Shown: positions 34,831 to 47,490 of the stretch, one piece after another
Position numbering within the stretch: position 1 is the stretch's first letter
Layout of the letters: the number at the start of each line of letters is the position of its first letter
Assembly: GCA_009792885.1 (NCBI GenBank)
Contig: WMCF01000111.1
Span: 282,612-346,611 of the forward strand
Direction of reading: 5' to 3'
From: Eremophila alpestris peregrina
Lineage: Eukaryota > Chordata > Aves > Passeriformes > Alaudidae
DNA: 64,000 bases
Translations under genes and position numbers: made by a program
The notes under the pieces: model-generated
Told to the model about the DNA's origin: nothing
Seen by the model: only the letters and a program-made list of their open reading frames with translations
Databases searched by the model: none

Positions 34831-37800
34831 AGCTCCAGGTTGTAGAAGGCTGTGCATGCCTGAGGGCTGTCCCCATTCTGTGTGTGGCCATGTGAGGCTT
34901 CCCCTGGTGCTGGTCCACCAAGGAGATGGTTTTTGGTGGCAGGACAGTGCTCCCAGGCCATGTGTTGTGTTTTCCATGGAGCCTGGAGGGCTGTGATCTG
35001 TGGGGAGCAGCAGCAGGCCCAAGGATGAGCTGATGAGGTGTCAGATTAACATCAGGCCTAGCTGGGAGGGAGTGTTTCTTTCCCACCATGGCTGCTGAGA
35101 TGCCTGGGGGAATTGAAGAGGACACAGAAGCTGTGGGATGATGTGATGCTCTGAGGGCAGAGGTCCTGGACAAGGGGAAAATCTCCAGTGGCTACAACTC
35201 CACCCACACTCTGCCTCTCTTCCTCTCACTGTGTTTGGGCTGGAAAAAAACCCTTGAGTGCAAGAGGACCCTCTCAGCACCCTGCTAAGATTGGGAAGGG
35301 TGTGGGCCAGGACAGCAGCTGCATCATGGGGCCATTCCCACAGCATGGGAAGGTGTTTGGGTCCTGGAGGGGGTTCCTTGGGTCTCCAAGCTGAACCACA
35401 GGCCTGGTCAGGACCAGCAGGAGCCCCCTCTGCAAGAACTCTGAGCTGCTTCAGCCCTTCCAGCAGCTGAAGAGGAAACAATGAAATGAAATGAGACACA
35501 AACAAGCACAGAGATCAGAATTCAAGGCTCTTCTGGCCTGGGATTTGCAACAAAACCTTTTCTCAGCCGGCTTTGAAAAGGAAACCCACACAAGCTCCTT
35601 TTGCTATTCAGCCCAAACACAGGGCTGCTACTCATTTGAGCCATCTGAATGTTCCCTCAGCTTCCCAGGCTGTGCCAAGAGCACAAACACTGAGGCCACT
35701 GGCTGGAGGTGGGCAGGAAATGTCAGCAGAGCAAAGGGTTTTCCAGAGCAGGGTAATCAGGGCACATCCCAACACTCTCATCCCGTTTCTTGCTATGGAA
35801 AAGGGGGAGAAGTGGTTGGGAGGACACCCTGGGGGCTGCTTGGTTTCCTGCTGTCATTGCTGCTAGGGCTTTGGCTTGGTTTGCAAGGTGAATCCAAGCT
35901 GCTCATCCTTGTTCTGTTCCAGCAGAAGTGGGGCCAGCTCTGAAACCTTTCCCCTGGGCCATCAGAAATGGGCTGGGGGCTTGGCCAAAGCAGCTCCAGA
36001 ACTCAGCTGTTTAGAAAGTGCCCACTGCTGTTTGTGCTGCCTTCATCTGCCAGGGAGCATGGCTTCTTAGGAGGAAGTCATGGCACTGGGATCCTCTCCT
36101 TGGGATGCACAGCTTGGCTGTGCCTCAGTTTCCCTTCAGCCTCAACTGCTGCCTCACTGGGCTGCTGCACATTTCATGAATTCATCTAGTGGAGGAAACC
36201 CTGAAATTAGGCTCAGCCCAATGCTGAGTGCTAGTGCTGATGTGCACCAAAAACCAGGTGAGGTTTTCAGCTGCCCTGCTTGCCCTGGGGAGGTTTTGCT
36301 GCCTGGGTTCCCCCCAGGGATGAAGCTATGGAGTGGTGTCCCCTGGATCATCTGGGGCCAGGGCAGAAAAAGAAATGGGATTTTAAGCATTGCCTGTGTT
36401 TTCTATTCTGCTCAGAAAGAGAAGAGTTTGGCCCACCTCCATGTTTTGTGGCCACCTTCAGGAATTCCTGGATGCAGCTCCAGAAACCCTTCCTGGATGC
36501 TTTGGTTTTTAGCCCAAGGAGGACACAGCTTGTCCTCAGGTCAAGGAGAAAGTGCCAGGTTGCCATCTGTGCTCCTCCTTCTGCTTGTCCCTGGAGTCTC
36601 TGTGCTTTCCCTTGTGTTGTGAAACAGGGGTTACAACACTCCTCTTGCCTTCCTGAAATCTCTGATCTCCTCAGAGATGTGTTGCCACATGAGGATGGAA
36701 CTATCCACAGTGGTATTTCTCTTAGCTCTGTTTTCTACTACAAGACAAGCTCCAGGTATCTTCACTTCCCCATTGTCCTCGCTCATCCCAAGGAAACTTC
36801 CTCAGAAAACTCCTCCTGCCCTGTAAATGCATTTTCTTTTGATCCTTCCCTCTGCCAGGCATCCCCACCTTACAGCACTGGTGCCAGTGCTGCTTACATG
36901 TGATTTTAACTCCCATCTTAGCTAACAACACAGGGATTTGAATTTCTAGCTTGTGAGCATGGATCATGCTAGGAGGGCTGGTCGTGCCAGGAAATTCCTC
37001 GCATTTTCTCGGGCATTTTGCTCCTCTGTGCCTCCTTGCTGGAACGGGCTCTGACACAGCTTTTGTTTGCTGCAGCTGCTGGAGAACAGAGCAATCATGG
37101 TTCCTCTCCTCCGTGGGTGAAGCTCATAGTTTTGGAAGGAGAGCTGGCATTTTTAGAAACCTGCTGAATCGGCATCCTGGGTCCCAGAGCTCTCCCGGGC
37201 CAAATCCCAGTGGATGGAAATGGGTGCCGATTTTTAGGTGGCTGGGTCCTGCCTCTGGAATTCCAGGTTGTGAGGTTTTCACCTGTGAACTGAACCCCAT
37301 TCCTGCTGACTCCACAGGACTTTGCCCACTCCAAGCCCTGAAAGAGAGGAAGCATTTCCTGGGGCTGCTGACACATCTCAAGAGGCTTTTCCTACCTGTC
37401 AGAGTGCAGGTGACCCAGCCCTACTGCCATTGCCTTGTAGATGACCTTCAGCTCCTTAACAAGATGCATCCCTCTGGAAACCTCTGTCATCCCAGGAGAT
37501 GCCAATCCTTGTCCTGGCAGAGGTCTTTGGACAGTGATGGAGGGGAAAGATAAGCAGCAGTGTGTGCCCTTTGTGATGTCTGTATGCAGCAGGAAGTGAA
37601 AATTCACTTAAATTGTTGGGTGAGGCTTGTTTCATTCTGGTTCCCTTCAGCAGCTGGAGTGAGCTTGTCAGGGATAATAAGGATAATAAATGTTGCTAAG
37701 CAATAAGTGATTCCAAATCAGCTTTATCATCTCAGCCCTGTGGGGAGGAAAAGGGATCTGAGCAGGGAAGAGCAGCAGAAAACACCTGGTGAGGGGAATG

Positions 37801-39203
37801 GAAGACACAAACAGCCCATGCCACCTTGGGGACAAGGCTGGGAGAGTGAGGGCAGAGCCCAGATGGGCTGTGGCTGTGCTGGTCCCAGTCACAGCTCCAT
37901 GCAGAAGTGACCAGTCTGTTCTGACCAGTCCTGGGTGATCCCCTGCCAGACCCTGTCCTCCTCAGGGCATAGAGCTCTGGTGTTACCATCCATGAGCCTT
38001 CATGGATGAGGGGATAGAGATGCAGAGGTGAAAGGCAGAGGCACAACAAGGTCAGCACAGAGCAGACAGATATCAAGAGGGGTTTTCCCAAGGAAGAACA
38101 GCACAGGAATTGCCCTCTCCTGCTTTTCTGCTCCTCTGGGACACTCCAGCCAGCTCTTCCCACTGCCTTAAACTCACTGTGGATGCTCCCACCCCCTGGG
38201 CAGGGAGAGCACTGGGGGTCACACACATGTCCTTGAGAACCCAAATGTTTTCCTGCCCTCTCCTGCACTGCCAGAACCCTCCAAGCTCCCAGCTTATGGC
38301 CCAGAGATCTTGCTGGAGGCTGTGGCAGAGACAATCTGTGCTCAGTGGCTCCTTCCTGTGCAGGTTATGGAGACAGGAGTGAGGATGGTTCAGGTGTCCT
38401 CATCCCAGGCACATTCCCTGCTGCTGAGTCCCTTTCTCCATGCCTTTTCTGCTCAGATTCACTCTCGGGTGAAGCTGTCTCCAGGAAATCTCCTGCTGGA
38501 GTGAAGAACCCAGGGGAAGCATCAGAACAGCCTTTGCTGTGCCATGGATTGGCCCTGTGTGCCAGAGGAGTTGGAGCTGGGAAAGGTCTGGAGAAGGACA
38601 GTGAGGAAGGTGGAGGCAGGGAGTCCTATTCCCATGAGGAATAGCCAGGTAAGTGCTCCTTATCTGTGAAAGACGGCTGTGGGAGGACTCAAGAGCAGTT
38701 TAGAAACACATGGATAGTGCTGAAGGGTGTGGATGAGGACTCTGCTTTGCCTGCTCACACAGGAGCAGCGTGTGTTTGTTTTCCAGCAGGGTATTTTGGC
38801 TGAAATCATTCACACTCCTTTCCCTGGGTGATTTGGTACAGATTTAGTTCTGCTCCCAACCCAGCACCCCACTGGGCAACCTTCAGGTTTGTCCTGGGGG
38901 TCCAACACACACCATGGGGGGAAGCTGCTCAGTGGACACCAAAGTGAAGTGGAGACCAAGCCCTGGTTCCATGGGGTGCCCAAGCTGCCCTCACACATCC
39001 TGGGGTGAGGAATGTTCTCAGTGCTGTAATGTTTTATCATCCTGAGGGAGTGCAGGACATGGGAGCTGATCCCTGAGGAGCTGCATTGTGCCTTCCAGCC
39101 CAGCAAACTCTCCCCTGGGTGTTCACACCCACCTGATTTGACAGGTGACCGTGTAGGTGTGGATGGGTTGATCCACATGGAGTTCTCCAGAAGAACAGGC
39201 AAA
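34831..39203. other. unique noncoding DNA, about 4.4 kb
   Basis: No gene or repeat family recognised. A 'TGCCTCAGTTTCCC' motif occurs at about 36122. The 207-codon frame at 36280-36903 and the 200-codon minus frame at 37732-38334 match no family known to me. Confidence 0.4.
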
Positions 39204-39340
39204 AAATCATGGAATGGTTTGGGCTGGAAAGGACCTTAAAGACCACCAAGTCCAATGGGCAGGGACACCTTCCCCTAAATATGTTTCTCCAAGCCCTGTC
39301 AAACCTGGCCCTGAACACTTCCAGGCATGGGGCACTCAAC
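39204..39340 (-). mobile_element. CR1 LINE 3' end
   Basis: Complementary CR1: 'atggaatggtttgggctgg', then 'aaaggaccttaaagaccacc', then 'tgaacacttccaggcatggg'. A short internal deletion removed part of the 'ccccctgccatgg' stretch. Confidence 0.93.
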
Positions 39341-41389
39341 AGGTAGATGTCACTGAACTCCATAAATCTACAGATGGATTCCACAAAAAATGTTTGAGGA
39401 TCAGAATATTCCATTTAAAAAAACCCTCAAAAAACATGAAAGAAAGTGCATCCAAATAGACTTTTTCCCTACTAAAAGGATTTGATCTCTGCCTGGTCTC
39501 TTTGTGATGCTGGTGCCGTGTGCTGACAAAAGCAAATCTTCTGCTGCACCACAAATCAGGACAAACTCATGTGATCATTGGGACAACCTTAATTTTTGTA
39601 TTATTGTTCCCACGTTTTGAACACAATCAGTGTGAACTTTTGCACTGAGCTGCTGCAAATGCTTGGCAGGAGGGAGCAAGATTTTCCACAAAGGTTTCTT
39701 TGTGCTCCTGAGTCCACTTCTTACCCCGGAGGAACAAGCCATGGATGTTCACGTAGGAGATGTCTCTGGGAAGGAGTGGTGGCCACTAGAGGGTGGCCAT
39801 GCCATAGGGAGCACTGCCCTTGGGGACAGTGACTTCCTGGGGCAGCTCCATGTATCGGGAACCTCCTCAGGATGAGCTGGCTTTGGGGGTGTGACCTGCC
39901 CAGGCACCACATTTCTGATCTCAGTGAGGCTTTGTACACCCTGATGGCTGAGGGACAGGCAAGTGCTTTTCCTATCATGTGTCAGAGGAGGTGAAGAGGT
40001 GTCTGGATATCTGGGAAGGAAGAGGAAAGGTGTGAGAACTGGGTGGTTGTCTAGGCAGGGCCATGAGTCTTCTGAACTTCTCAACTCAGGGCCACCCAGG
40101 TGAATTTTCCACCAGCTCAGAGATGAAATGCCAGCTTTCTAAGCTCCAGTTTTCACCTGCTTGCATCACAACCTGGCTTCACACCCAGGCCAATGCAGAC
40201 TCTGCCTTCTGGGTTATTGCTGGAAAGCCACGATGCTGTCAGGGAATGGAAGGAGCCTCCACCCCTCAGTTATTGCAGGTATCCAGGTAGGACTTGTGCT
40301 GCTGCCTGTGAATACATTGCATAACCTGAAGGACATTGTCCCTTGGCTGGAGGTGGCCACAGGCTAAGGCCATGGCTGAAAAGGGACAAAATAACTTCTC
40401 TCCTCAGTGCCTGGCTCTCTGCAGGTCCCCCAGGCCACCCCACCAGCCCTGGCCCCTTTCCAGCCTCCACTTCCCCTCCTCTGCTCTCCTGCTGTGGGAT
40501 CTCTCCTGATGGAGCTGATTTCCTCATTCGTCCTCCCCCCGTTTTGGCTCTCAACAGGAGCTCTCTGTTCCAAGGAGACTTTGGCAAACGAGCACATTTC
40601 TTGCCTTCCCTCCAGCAGCCCTTTCCTGCCCCAGAGCTGTCCCCACCATCCTCCTCGCTCCGTCACCTGATGCTCCCTTGTGCTTTGGCTCTCTTTTTTG
40701 CTTCCCCTTCCACTGGCTTCTGGTCCTGCTCCTCGCAGCCCAAACACATTTTAATCTTTCCCATCTGAAACAACTCTCCCTGGGCTCTGATTTCCTCCCT
40801 GGTTGCCACTTCTGTGCACACACCGTGCCAAGACCCAGCTCACGTCTTCACTAAAGCCTTGGCCCGCGTCTGACGCGACCTCACGGATTTTGGGTTGTGC
40901 CCAGCAAAGTTAATTTGTTCCTCCTGTGCTTTCTTGAAGCCTGAGGGCACCACAGGGTCTGCTGACACAGTGAATCTGTCCCCTCCTGCTTACATAGGTC
41001 TTATCCCAGCTCCTGAAATCCTGCTGGGTCCAAACCCTGGCGGTGTTTGCTGTGCTGTGTCCATCCCACCCCTCTTCACAGCTCTGGGCCTCTGGAACCT
41101 CCCTCACTCCATGGATTCCCTGTGGCTTCTGGCTGATCCCAGTTTCTGTTCAGTCCATGGTGTCTGCAGCATTCTTGCAGCCCAGGTGGAGAGAATCTCT
41201 TTTAGTCATCCTTATCCTCCTTAAGTATCTTCTTAAAGCACTACAACACTGGGATGGCAACGAAATGGAAGGTTTGGGAAGACCCAGCACTGTCTCTTTT
41301 ACTTCTTCATAATTGGTTTTTATTCATATTGGTGTCTGCTGATGGTCTCTGACCATATGTAGTTGAGTCGTGGACTTGTGGGGTTTTTT
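39341..41389. other. unique noncoding DNA
   Basis: Nothing recognised except a CpG-bearing inverted repeat CGCGTC-T-GACGCG at 40865-40877. Confidence 0.4.
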
Positions 41390-41835
41390 TGATGCCTTGA
41401 GAGGTTACCTGGAATAGAAGCTAGACATTGTTAAAGGAAAAAAGTAAGTATTTCTTAAAAAGGCCTTCAAAGGATGCACCTCGGGCAGTACAAGAGCCTG
41501 GCTGTGGCTCTACCCAAGATGGATACCCAGTCACAAAATTTTACACTTTTATAAATTTTGGTCCATTTACATATTTGGGTTCATTGTCCAATTACAGCTT
41601 CATGTTATGAAATCCCATCCTCACAGTTTGCTGTCCCCAATTTGCTGTTGTTTGCTCTTTCTGGGCCTGAACTGCCCAAAAGGACAATGGTGTCCTTGGT
41701 TCTCAGGCTGGAAAAGGATCATTTTGTCTAACTACACTATGAAGAAAACTTGCTAACACTTTATATGAAGTTCAGAATTACATACCAATACAGTTCAGAA
41801 TCTGGAAAATATGAAAGCTGAAACTTAAGGCATCA
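41390..41835 (-). mobile_element. solo LTR, family B, copy 3
   Basis: Reverse copy, 446 bp, with intact terminal repeats TGATGCCTT (41390) and AAGGCATCA (ending 41835). The flanks are T-runs, so a TTTT target duplication is possible but not diagnostic. On its sense strand the octamer is ATGTAAAT, the TATA is kept and the AATAAA is lost. It is the most diverged of the three copies by eye. Confidence 0.92.
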
Positions 41836-41973
41836 TTTTGAATGTTCAGGAATTTGAATGAGCCTGGAGTGACAAAGTGAATTTAATCCAGGCACCTCTT
41901 TTGGTGCAGTTGTGATATCAACAGCAATAGGTTTCATTTCCTGGGGTGTCCCAGGCAGGCAAAGTATAGAACA

Positions 41974-42026
41974 GAGAATCAGAATATTCCATGTTGGAAG
42001 GATCAACAAAGTCCAACTCCTGACAG
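41974..42026 (-). mobile_element. CR1 LINE tail fragment
   Basis: 'agagaatcagaatattccat' then 'gttggaaggatcaacaaagt' then 'ccaactcctgacagg' is a short complementary CR1 end. Confidence 0.7.
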
Positions 42027-42455
42027 GCAGAGGTGTGGGATGCTGCCCAAAAGGACACAAAGGTGCTGGGAGATGGGTGGAAGTTTGCATGGCAGGAAGG
42101 CTGCTATTGCCAGCCAGCACCAGCCGGTCCCAGACAGGGTCTGCTGGTGATTTTGTACCTCAGTTTGAGCCTCTTAAAGGCTTTTCTGCACTCATGGAAG
42201 GGGGCTTGTTGTGTTTGTGCACCCCTGAACACCCTGCAGTGCTGAAACACTCACTAGATACTCTGATTTTAACAGAGAAGCAGGGAGAGGGGTGAAGTGA
42301 TCTCACACCAGCTCTGCAAGTTTGTGATTGCTGTGACTGGGGCAGAAAATAATCGACAAGCTCTCTTACACTTCCCACCTTCCCAGGCTGTGGATTGAGA
42401 TGAAGGAGCCTTGGCTGTTACAGGTTCCTGGTGTGTCCATGGTTGTGAAACCAAC

Positions 42456-42524
42456 CTGTCCCTCCAGGGCTGGTTACTGTCCCTCCAGGGCTGGTTCCTG
42501 TCCCTCCAGTGCTGGTTCCTGTCC
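42456..42524 (+). repeat. 21-bp tandem repeat, ~3.4 units
   Basis: Units of 'ctgtccctccagggctggtt' plus one base begin at 42456, 42477, 42498 and a partial one at 42519. Because 21 is a multiple of three, it creates repetitive frames on both strands that should not be taken as proteins. Confidence 0.95.
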
Positions 42525-42770
42525 CTGCTGACTTTGCAAACACCAGGCAGACACGAGTGTTTGCCCAGGGAAACACGTGTGGGATCTGCCCTGTCCTGCT
42601 CTGAGCCGTGGAGACGTCGCTTCCTCGGCACAGGGGGCTGGAGAGGCTTTGGCAAATGCAGCTTTCCAAGACCATTTGCAGATGCAGCGTGCTGGCCCCA
42701 GAGTCCTGAGGGGAGCAGGAAGAAATGTGCCACCAGAGCTGGTAGAGCTGGTAGGGCTTCCATGTTCCAG

Positions 42771-42970
42771 ACTGGGAGAGCTGGGATTGCTCAACCTGGA
42801 GAAGAGAAAGCTCCAGGGAGACTTTCCAGCACCTTCCATTACCTAAAGGGTGATTATGTAAAAGAGGGAGAGGGACTTTTAATGCAGTAAGTGCTGATAG
42901 GAAAGGGGGAGAGGTTTTAAATTGATTTAGATTAGATATTAGGAAAAATTTGTTCCCTATGTGGGTGGTG
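42771..42970 (+). mobile_element. CR1 LINE, left part (host of nested CR1)
   Basis: Sense CR1: 'gctcaacctggagaagagaa', then 'ttagatattaggaaaaattt', then 'gttccctatgtgggtggtg'. It is interrupted at 42971 by an oppositely oriented CR1 end and resumes at 43049. Confidence 0.9.
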
Positions 42971-43048
42971 AATCACAGATTCACAGAATTTCTAGGTTGG
43001 AAGAGACCTTTAAGATCATCGAGTCCAACCCATGTTCTAACACCTCAA
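42971..43048 (-). mobile_element. CR1 LINE 3' end nested in another CR1
   Basis: 'attcacagaatttctaggtt' then 'ggaagagacctttaagatca' then 'tcgagtccaacccatgttct' is the complement of a CR1 tail of the 'ctcttccaacct' subfamily. It sits inside the sense CR1 that runs 42771-43212, so it inserted later. No clear target duplication. Confidence 0.88.
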
Positions 43049-43212
43049 GCTGTGCACAGGGTGCCCAGAGAAGCTGTGGCTGCCCCTGGATCCCTGGAAG
43101 TGTCCAAGGGCTTGGAGCCACCTGGGATAGTGAAGGTTCCCTGTTCATTTCAGGAGGTGGAACTGGATGTTTTTTTAGGTCCCTTCCAACACAAACCATT
43201 CCATGGTTCTAT
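43049..43212 (+). mobile_element. CR1 LINE, right part of interrupted copy
   Basis: 'gggtgcccagagaagctgtg' then 'ggatccctggaagtgtccaa' then 'cttccaacacaaaccattcc' and an 'atggttctat' tail complete the CR1 started at 42771. Confidence 0.93.
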
Positions 43213-43434
43213 AATCCCATGCTCCCAAGTTGGGCACCCCCTTTTTTTGGAGCCTGCACAGGATAAGGAGATCCTCATGGAAAGAGACTTCAAGTTCTCG
43301 TTCTCCCTTTGAGGGAGCACCTGAAAGTTGGTTCCCAGCCCTCAAAAGGCAGGAGAACACCAAGGGGACCTGGAAAAGACCCAGGACACCAAGAAGCTCA
43401 AAGCTCATCAAGCTGGGAGGGAGATGTATCAAAG

Positions 43435-43690
43435 GGTTGTGACAGAGGACTGTAAATCACTGGGTGGTGTGGAAAGGGTGGACAGGAAGAGAATGTTCCC
43501 CATCTCTATCTCTGCAAGAAGTACAGGACATCAGATGAAACCAGAAATTGTAAATCCAAAACAAACAAGAGGAGGTGGCTTGTGTAATTAAGCTGTGGAA
43601 CTCCTTGCAACAGGATGTTGAAAATCGATGGGAGTTCATAAAGCAACGAGATAAATTGATGGAAGGAAAAAAAATCATTGTGGGTAATTA
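43435..43690 (+). mobile_element. ancient CR1-lineage LINE relic
   Basis: A diverged sense fragment: 'tgtaaatcactgggtggtgt', then 'catcagatgaaaccagaaat', then 'aaaacaaacaagaggaggtg', then 'ctgtggaactccttgcaaca', then 'ggatgttgaaaatcgatggg'. This order matches an old amniote CR1-type 3' region (also abundant in turtles) rather than the young avian subfamilies. It is recognised by memory of the pattern, not by alignment. Confidence 0.75.
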
Positions 43691-44559
43691 AATATGAAAT
43701 CGATCTCTGTGGCACACAGGAACCCACAAATTAGAAGCTGACTGGATATTTTGGGGAATCATCTCAAATTATTTGCTGTACCATGACCCTCTTGTCTAGA
43801 AACCCATTTCTGGCTGTGGCCAGAAAGAAGTCATTGTGGTGGATGGAACCTGATGGGAACAGTTGTGCAGGTCCCACATTTTTGTGTCTGTCTGCCTGGT
43901 GGTAGATTAGCACCCCCCATTTATTCTTTAGGTCCCAGGACTTGTGAGGACGCTGAAGGAGTTTTGGTGTCTTGCTGTGGGAGTTTCTCCTGTCTTCTCG
44001 TGGATATGATGCTAAAATAAATTACAGCCCAGAGGTTCTTCACAGGTAGGGGTTTCAGTCACATCCAGAGAGACCATACATAAAATGGTTTGGAAACTCT
44101 TTGTGCCATCCCTGTGTCCTTAAACATTCCATGCTTCCCATGCTCTCCAAACATCCTGATGCCAAGGTGCTTGTTCAAGCTGCATCTGCAGATCAGCTGT
44201 GCATCCCTTACAGTGGGACCCTGGCTTCCATGGGAACCATCCCAGTGTAACTGCACCTCCACTGGAGTTTGGTCACCTGCAACAAGGATGGCTGTGAGGA
44301 ACAATTCATCATTTTCCTGATCCCAATTCACAGGAGCAATCTCAAGTGATCTCTAAGAAAGGCTTAGACTAAATTTTTGCTAATTCTATGTATTTCTCCA
44401 TTTGCCATTTTGAGCAAATATTTGTTTTCTAGCCAAGGCACACCAGAGAAGCTTTTGCTGCCTTTTCCCCAGCCTTGTGTGGACCAGCAGCATTGATCAG
44501 ATCATGCAGCACCTTTGGGACCTTCCCTGCCCTTGTGTCTGCTTAGCCTGAGTGCCTCA
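43691..44559. other. unique noncoding DNA
   Basis: No recognised feature in about 870 bases. Confidence 0.4.
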
Positions 44560-44665
44560 TGCCTTGGTTTCAGCTGGGATAGAGTTCATTTCCTCCTTAA
44601 TAACTGGTGCAGTGCTGTGTTTTGGATTTGAATAGCATTCCTCAGTACTAGGAAAACACAAATAT
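44560..44665 (+). mobile_element. ERVL-type LTR fragment (5' end)
   Basis: 'tgccttggtttcagctggga', then 'tagagttcatttcctcctta', then 'gctgtgttttggatttgaat' matches the start of a widespread avian LTR beginning TGYCTTGGTTTCAGCTGGG. The rest of the LTR is missing or unrecognisable after about 44665. Confidence 0.6.
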
Positions 44666-47350
44666 GCTCCCCCTTCCCAGTGCCCATCCCCATTTTTATC
44701 CCTGCCATCTTCTCTCTGTTTACTGACCATATAGAGATGCAATTATGGGAGCTGATCCACCTGAAAAAATGTCTAAACATCCACACCATCCATGTGGTGA
44801 TTTTATGGGTGGGGAAAGAGGGATACTGCAATACTTTTGGCAGGTTTTGCTGCAAAGACTCCATGCTGGGAAGCCTCAGATTCCAGGCATTTGCACAATG
44901 CCATCATCAGAGGCGCTGGTTTGGTAACCTCTGGCTCCACGTGTCTTGAAACAGCACCTGTGCCTTGGCCCAGAAGAACAGGGGCTTGAGGTAGGTTTTA
45001 ATTTCCTTGCAAAACTGGCCTCTCGAAGTGAATACAGAGGAATCAGCAGGGATGGAAATCCCCACCCCAATTCCAGGGGCTGACCAAGGCACGCTGGGCC
45101 CTGCCCTGTGCTGGGCGCTGCCTGTGCTCCTCGCTAGCGCGGTTCGACTCGGTGACATTTAGAGACACAGCACATTCCCAGGGGGTGACCTTTGGAGCAA
45201 AGAAAGAGGGTCCTGTGCCTGGGAAGCTCCAGGCTGCTGAGTTTCCCCATGCAGAGCCTGGTGCTCCCATTTCCCACGGGTCACAAGGCAAGGGGGAAGT
45301 CACGATGCTGGCACTCGCTTTTCTGACAGCTCCGACTCTCGGCCGTGCTGCAGCTGCAAATTCACATCAGCTTCCCCATCTGGCTTCCCTTCACAGGGCC
45401 AAGGAGGGCATTTCCAGTGAGCCTGGAACATGCCAAAATGTGCATCTTGCTGACAACTCCCTGCCCTGTTCTGAGCCAGATGTGAGAGGTGACTTTGTCC
45501 CCAAGTTGGAGCACGAGGCTGTTCAGTTATCCTGTGACAGCCTTGCAGATTTGCAGCTGGAGGGTCTGAAAGCACAAAACACAGGCTGAAATTTGGAGGG
45601 CAGGAAGAATTTTTTACAGCACTTGGTGTCCATCATCACATTGGGAGCCTGAATCTCTCTGATGCCTCTGGGCATCATCAGTGAAGCCACAACTGAGCAG
45701 AACTGAAGGTGGCATTTCCTACATCCCAACTATTCCACTGGGACACCCCAGCTTCAGGTCCTTCTGCCCCTTAGGCTGACAAAAATCTGCTTTGATTCAG
45801 CAGTTTACTTCATGTTTGCCTTCCCAAGAGCTAAAAGGAAGCATTTCTGCCCCAAACTCTCTGTGCTGCTCGGATCAGAAATGCCTGCAAGTTACCAACC
45901 CATTAACCTTTGGGGCAGGGCTGGTGTGGGGGCTGCAAATCCAGCAATCAGCCTGTTAGGAGCTAAAGGACATTACTGGGATTCACTGGTGTGAGGTTCA
46001 TAGGCCATTTTCATAACAGATGTAAATTCTGAATAGCTGCACACTGCAGCAAATCATGTATTTACTTAGAATCTATTTTAAATCTGATATTTAAATTTGA
46101 TATTGGTAGAAGGAGAGGTGACCCAGTGTGCAAAGCTGTGAGTTTCTGTGTGCTCCAGACCCATTTCGCCTGGCAGCATAAAACACTGGAGTTTTTTCTG
46201 CCTTTTCTGTCCAGGATGTGGACACCATGATCTGAGGACTCAGGAGTCCAGGATTCTGCACTCTGATCAGGCCTTGGCTTTCCTTCTCTTCAACTTGTAC
46301 AACATGTACCTGCCAAGTGTCACCAGGGAAGCATCTGAGATTGGTTTCATGAATTTTCTTATGGCAAGTTAAACCGTTCCAGGAGTCCACCACAGTTTAG
46401 GTGTGCTGCTCAGTCCATGTACAGGCAGCACATCTTAGGCTGAATGTCTGAAAAAAAATCCACTTCTCTGAGGCCACATTTTAGTTTGGGATCAAACCAA
46501 GTCACCAGATTGACAGGAGAGGTTTGTGCAGGGCAGGAGGGACTCTGAATTGCTGTGAAATTGTGGTCCAAAGGCTTTCATGGTTTGTAATTCTGACCTT
46601 TGCAACACACTGTGCTCAAAATCTGTTCTGCCTTAGTGTCTAGGTGAGACCCAGACCCTCTGGATGATGCAGATGTCAGTGTGTGTGCACACGGTTGCAA
46701 AAATGTTGATTCCTCACAAATTTGGCTGAACTGAGGTAGAGCTGAAGGATGGTCATGCCTCTCAAGATGGTGATTTCCTCTTGCTTTCTTTCAAAAGGCC
46801 AGAGAAGGATTTGTTTTCACACCTTAGCCAGAAGCCAGACTGCAGCACCCCGAGTGCTGCCAGGCCCTGCCAAGGCAGATGGTGCTGTTTGACCTTCTGC
46901 AGTCACTTCCATTTCCATCAGCAGCTCTGTAAATGTTTCTGGGCAAAGGGACATAATCTTCTTCTATGATACCTGCCAGGAAAATCCTCCTTGAGACAGC
47001 CCCACCTTATGTGCCTGCTCCCTTCTCCTTGCTGGGCTCTGCCTTAGGGAAGGGATGAGGCTGTCAGGTTGTGAATCCTGGTTCTTCCTGGGGAGCACTC
47101 AGCCTCCTCAGCTACTGATTTAACCAGCCAAAGTCACTCCAGACAGGGGATTCCTGACCTCCCCAGCTTTTTCCTTTGGGCTTATCCTACTGTGGTGTAA
47201 ACTGAGTAACTCCTGCTTTATAAGGCAGCAGAAAGGCTTCAGCTACAGATGAATATACATAAAAGCTTGAGTAAAAAAGGTACTTCATGGTAAGTACTAC
47301 TTAATATTTACATGAAAAAACTTTCCATTGGGATTAATTTCCCTTACTTT
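44666..47350. other. unique noncoding DNA
   Basis: No gene, RNA or transposon recognised. A CpG-bearing patch sits near 45130-45160 (see the rejected tRNA-like B box). Confidence 0.4.
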
Positions 47351-47490
47351 GATCCTAAAATGGTTTGGGTTGGAAGGACCTTAAAGACAATCCAGTTTCA
47401 CTCCTTCCCATGGGCAGGGACACCTTCTGCTAGCCCAGGTTGCTCCAAACCTCATCCAGCCTGGCTTTGAATGCTTCCAGGGTTGGGGCC
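47351..47490 (-). mobile_element. CR1 LINE 3' end
   Basis: Complementary CR1: 'aaaatggtttgggttggaag', then 'gggcagggacaccttctgct', then 'gaatgcttccagggttgggg'. Confidence 0.93.

Noticed and set aside
36280..36903. 207-codon + frame in unique DNA.
   Set aside because: No recognisable motif, no splice or Kozak support and no match I can recall.
191..41835. Possible complete provirus between family-B LTRs.
   Set aside because: The copies are far apart and in mixed orientation, with no gag, pol or env-like frame between them. They are solo LTRs.
42411..42890. 159-codon + frame with repeated LSLQGW-like residues.
   Set aside because: The repeated part is the 21-bp tandem array and the C-terminal part is CR1.
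45139..45152. tRNA-like B box 'ggttcgactcg'.
   Set aside because: The last B-box base is wrong, no A box lies at proper distance, and flanks cannot form an acceptor stem.
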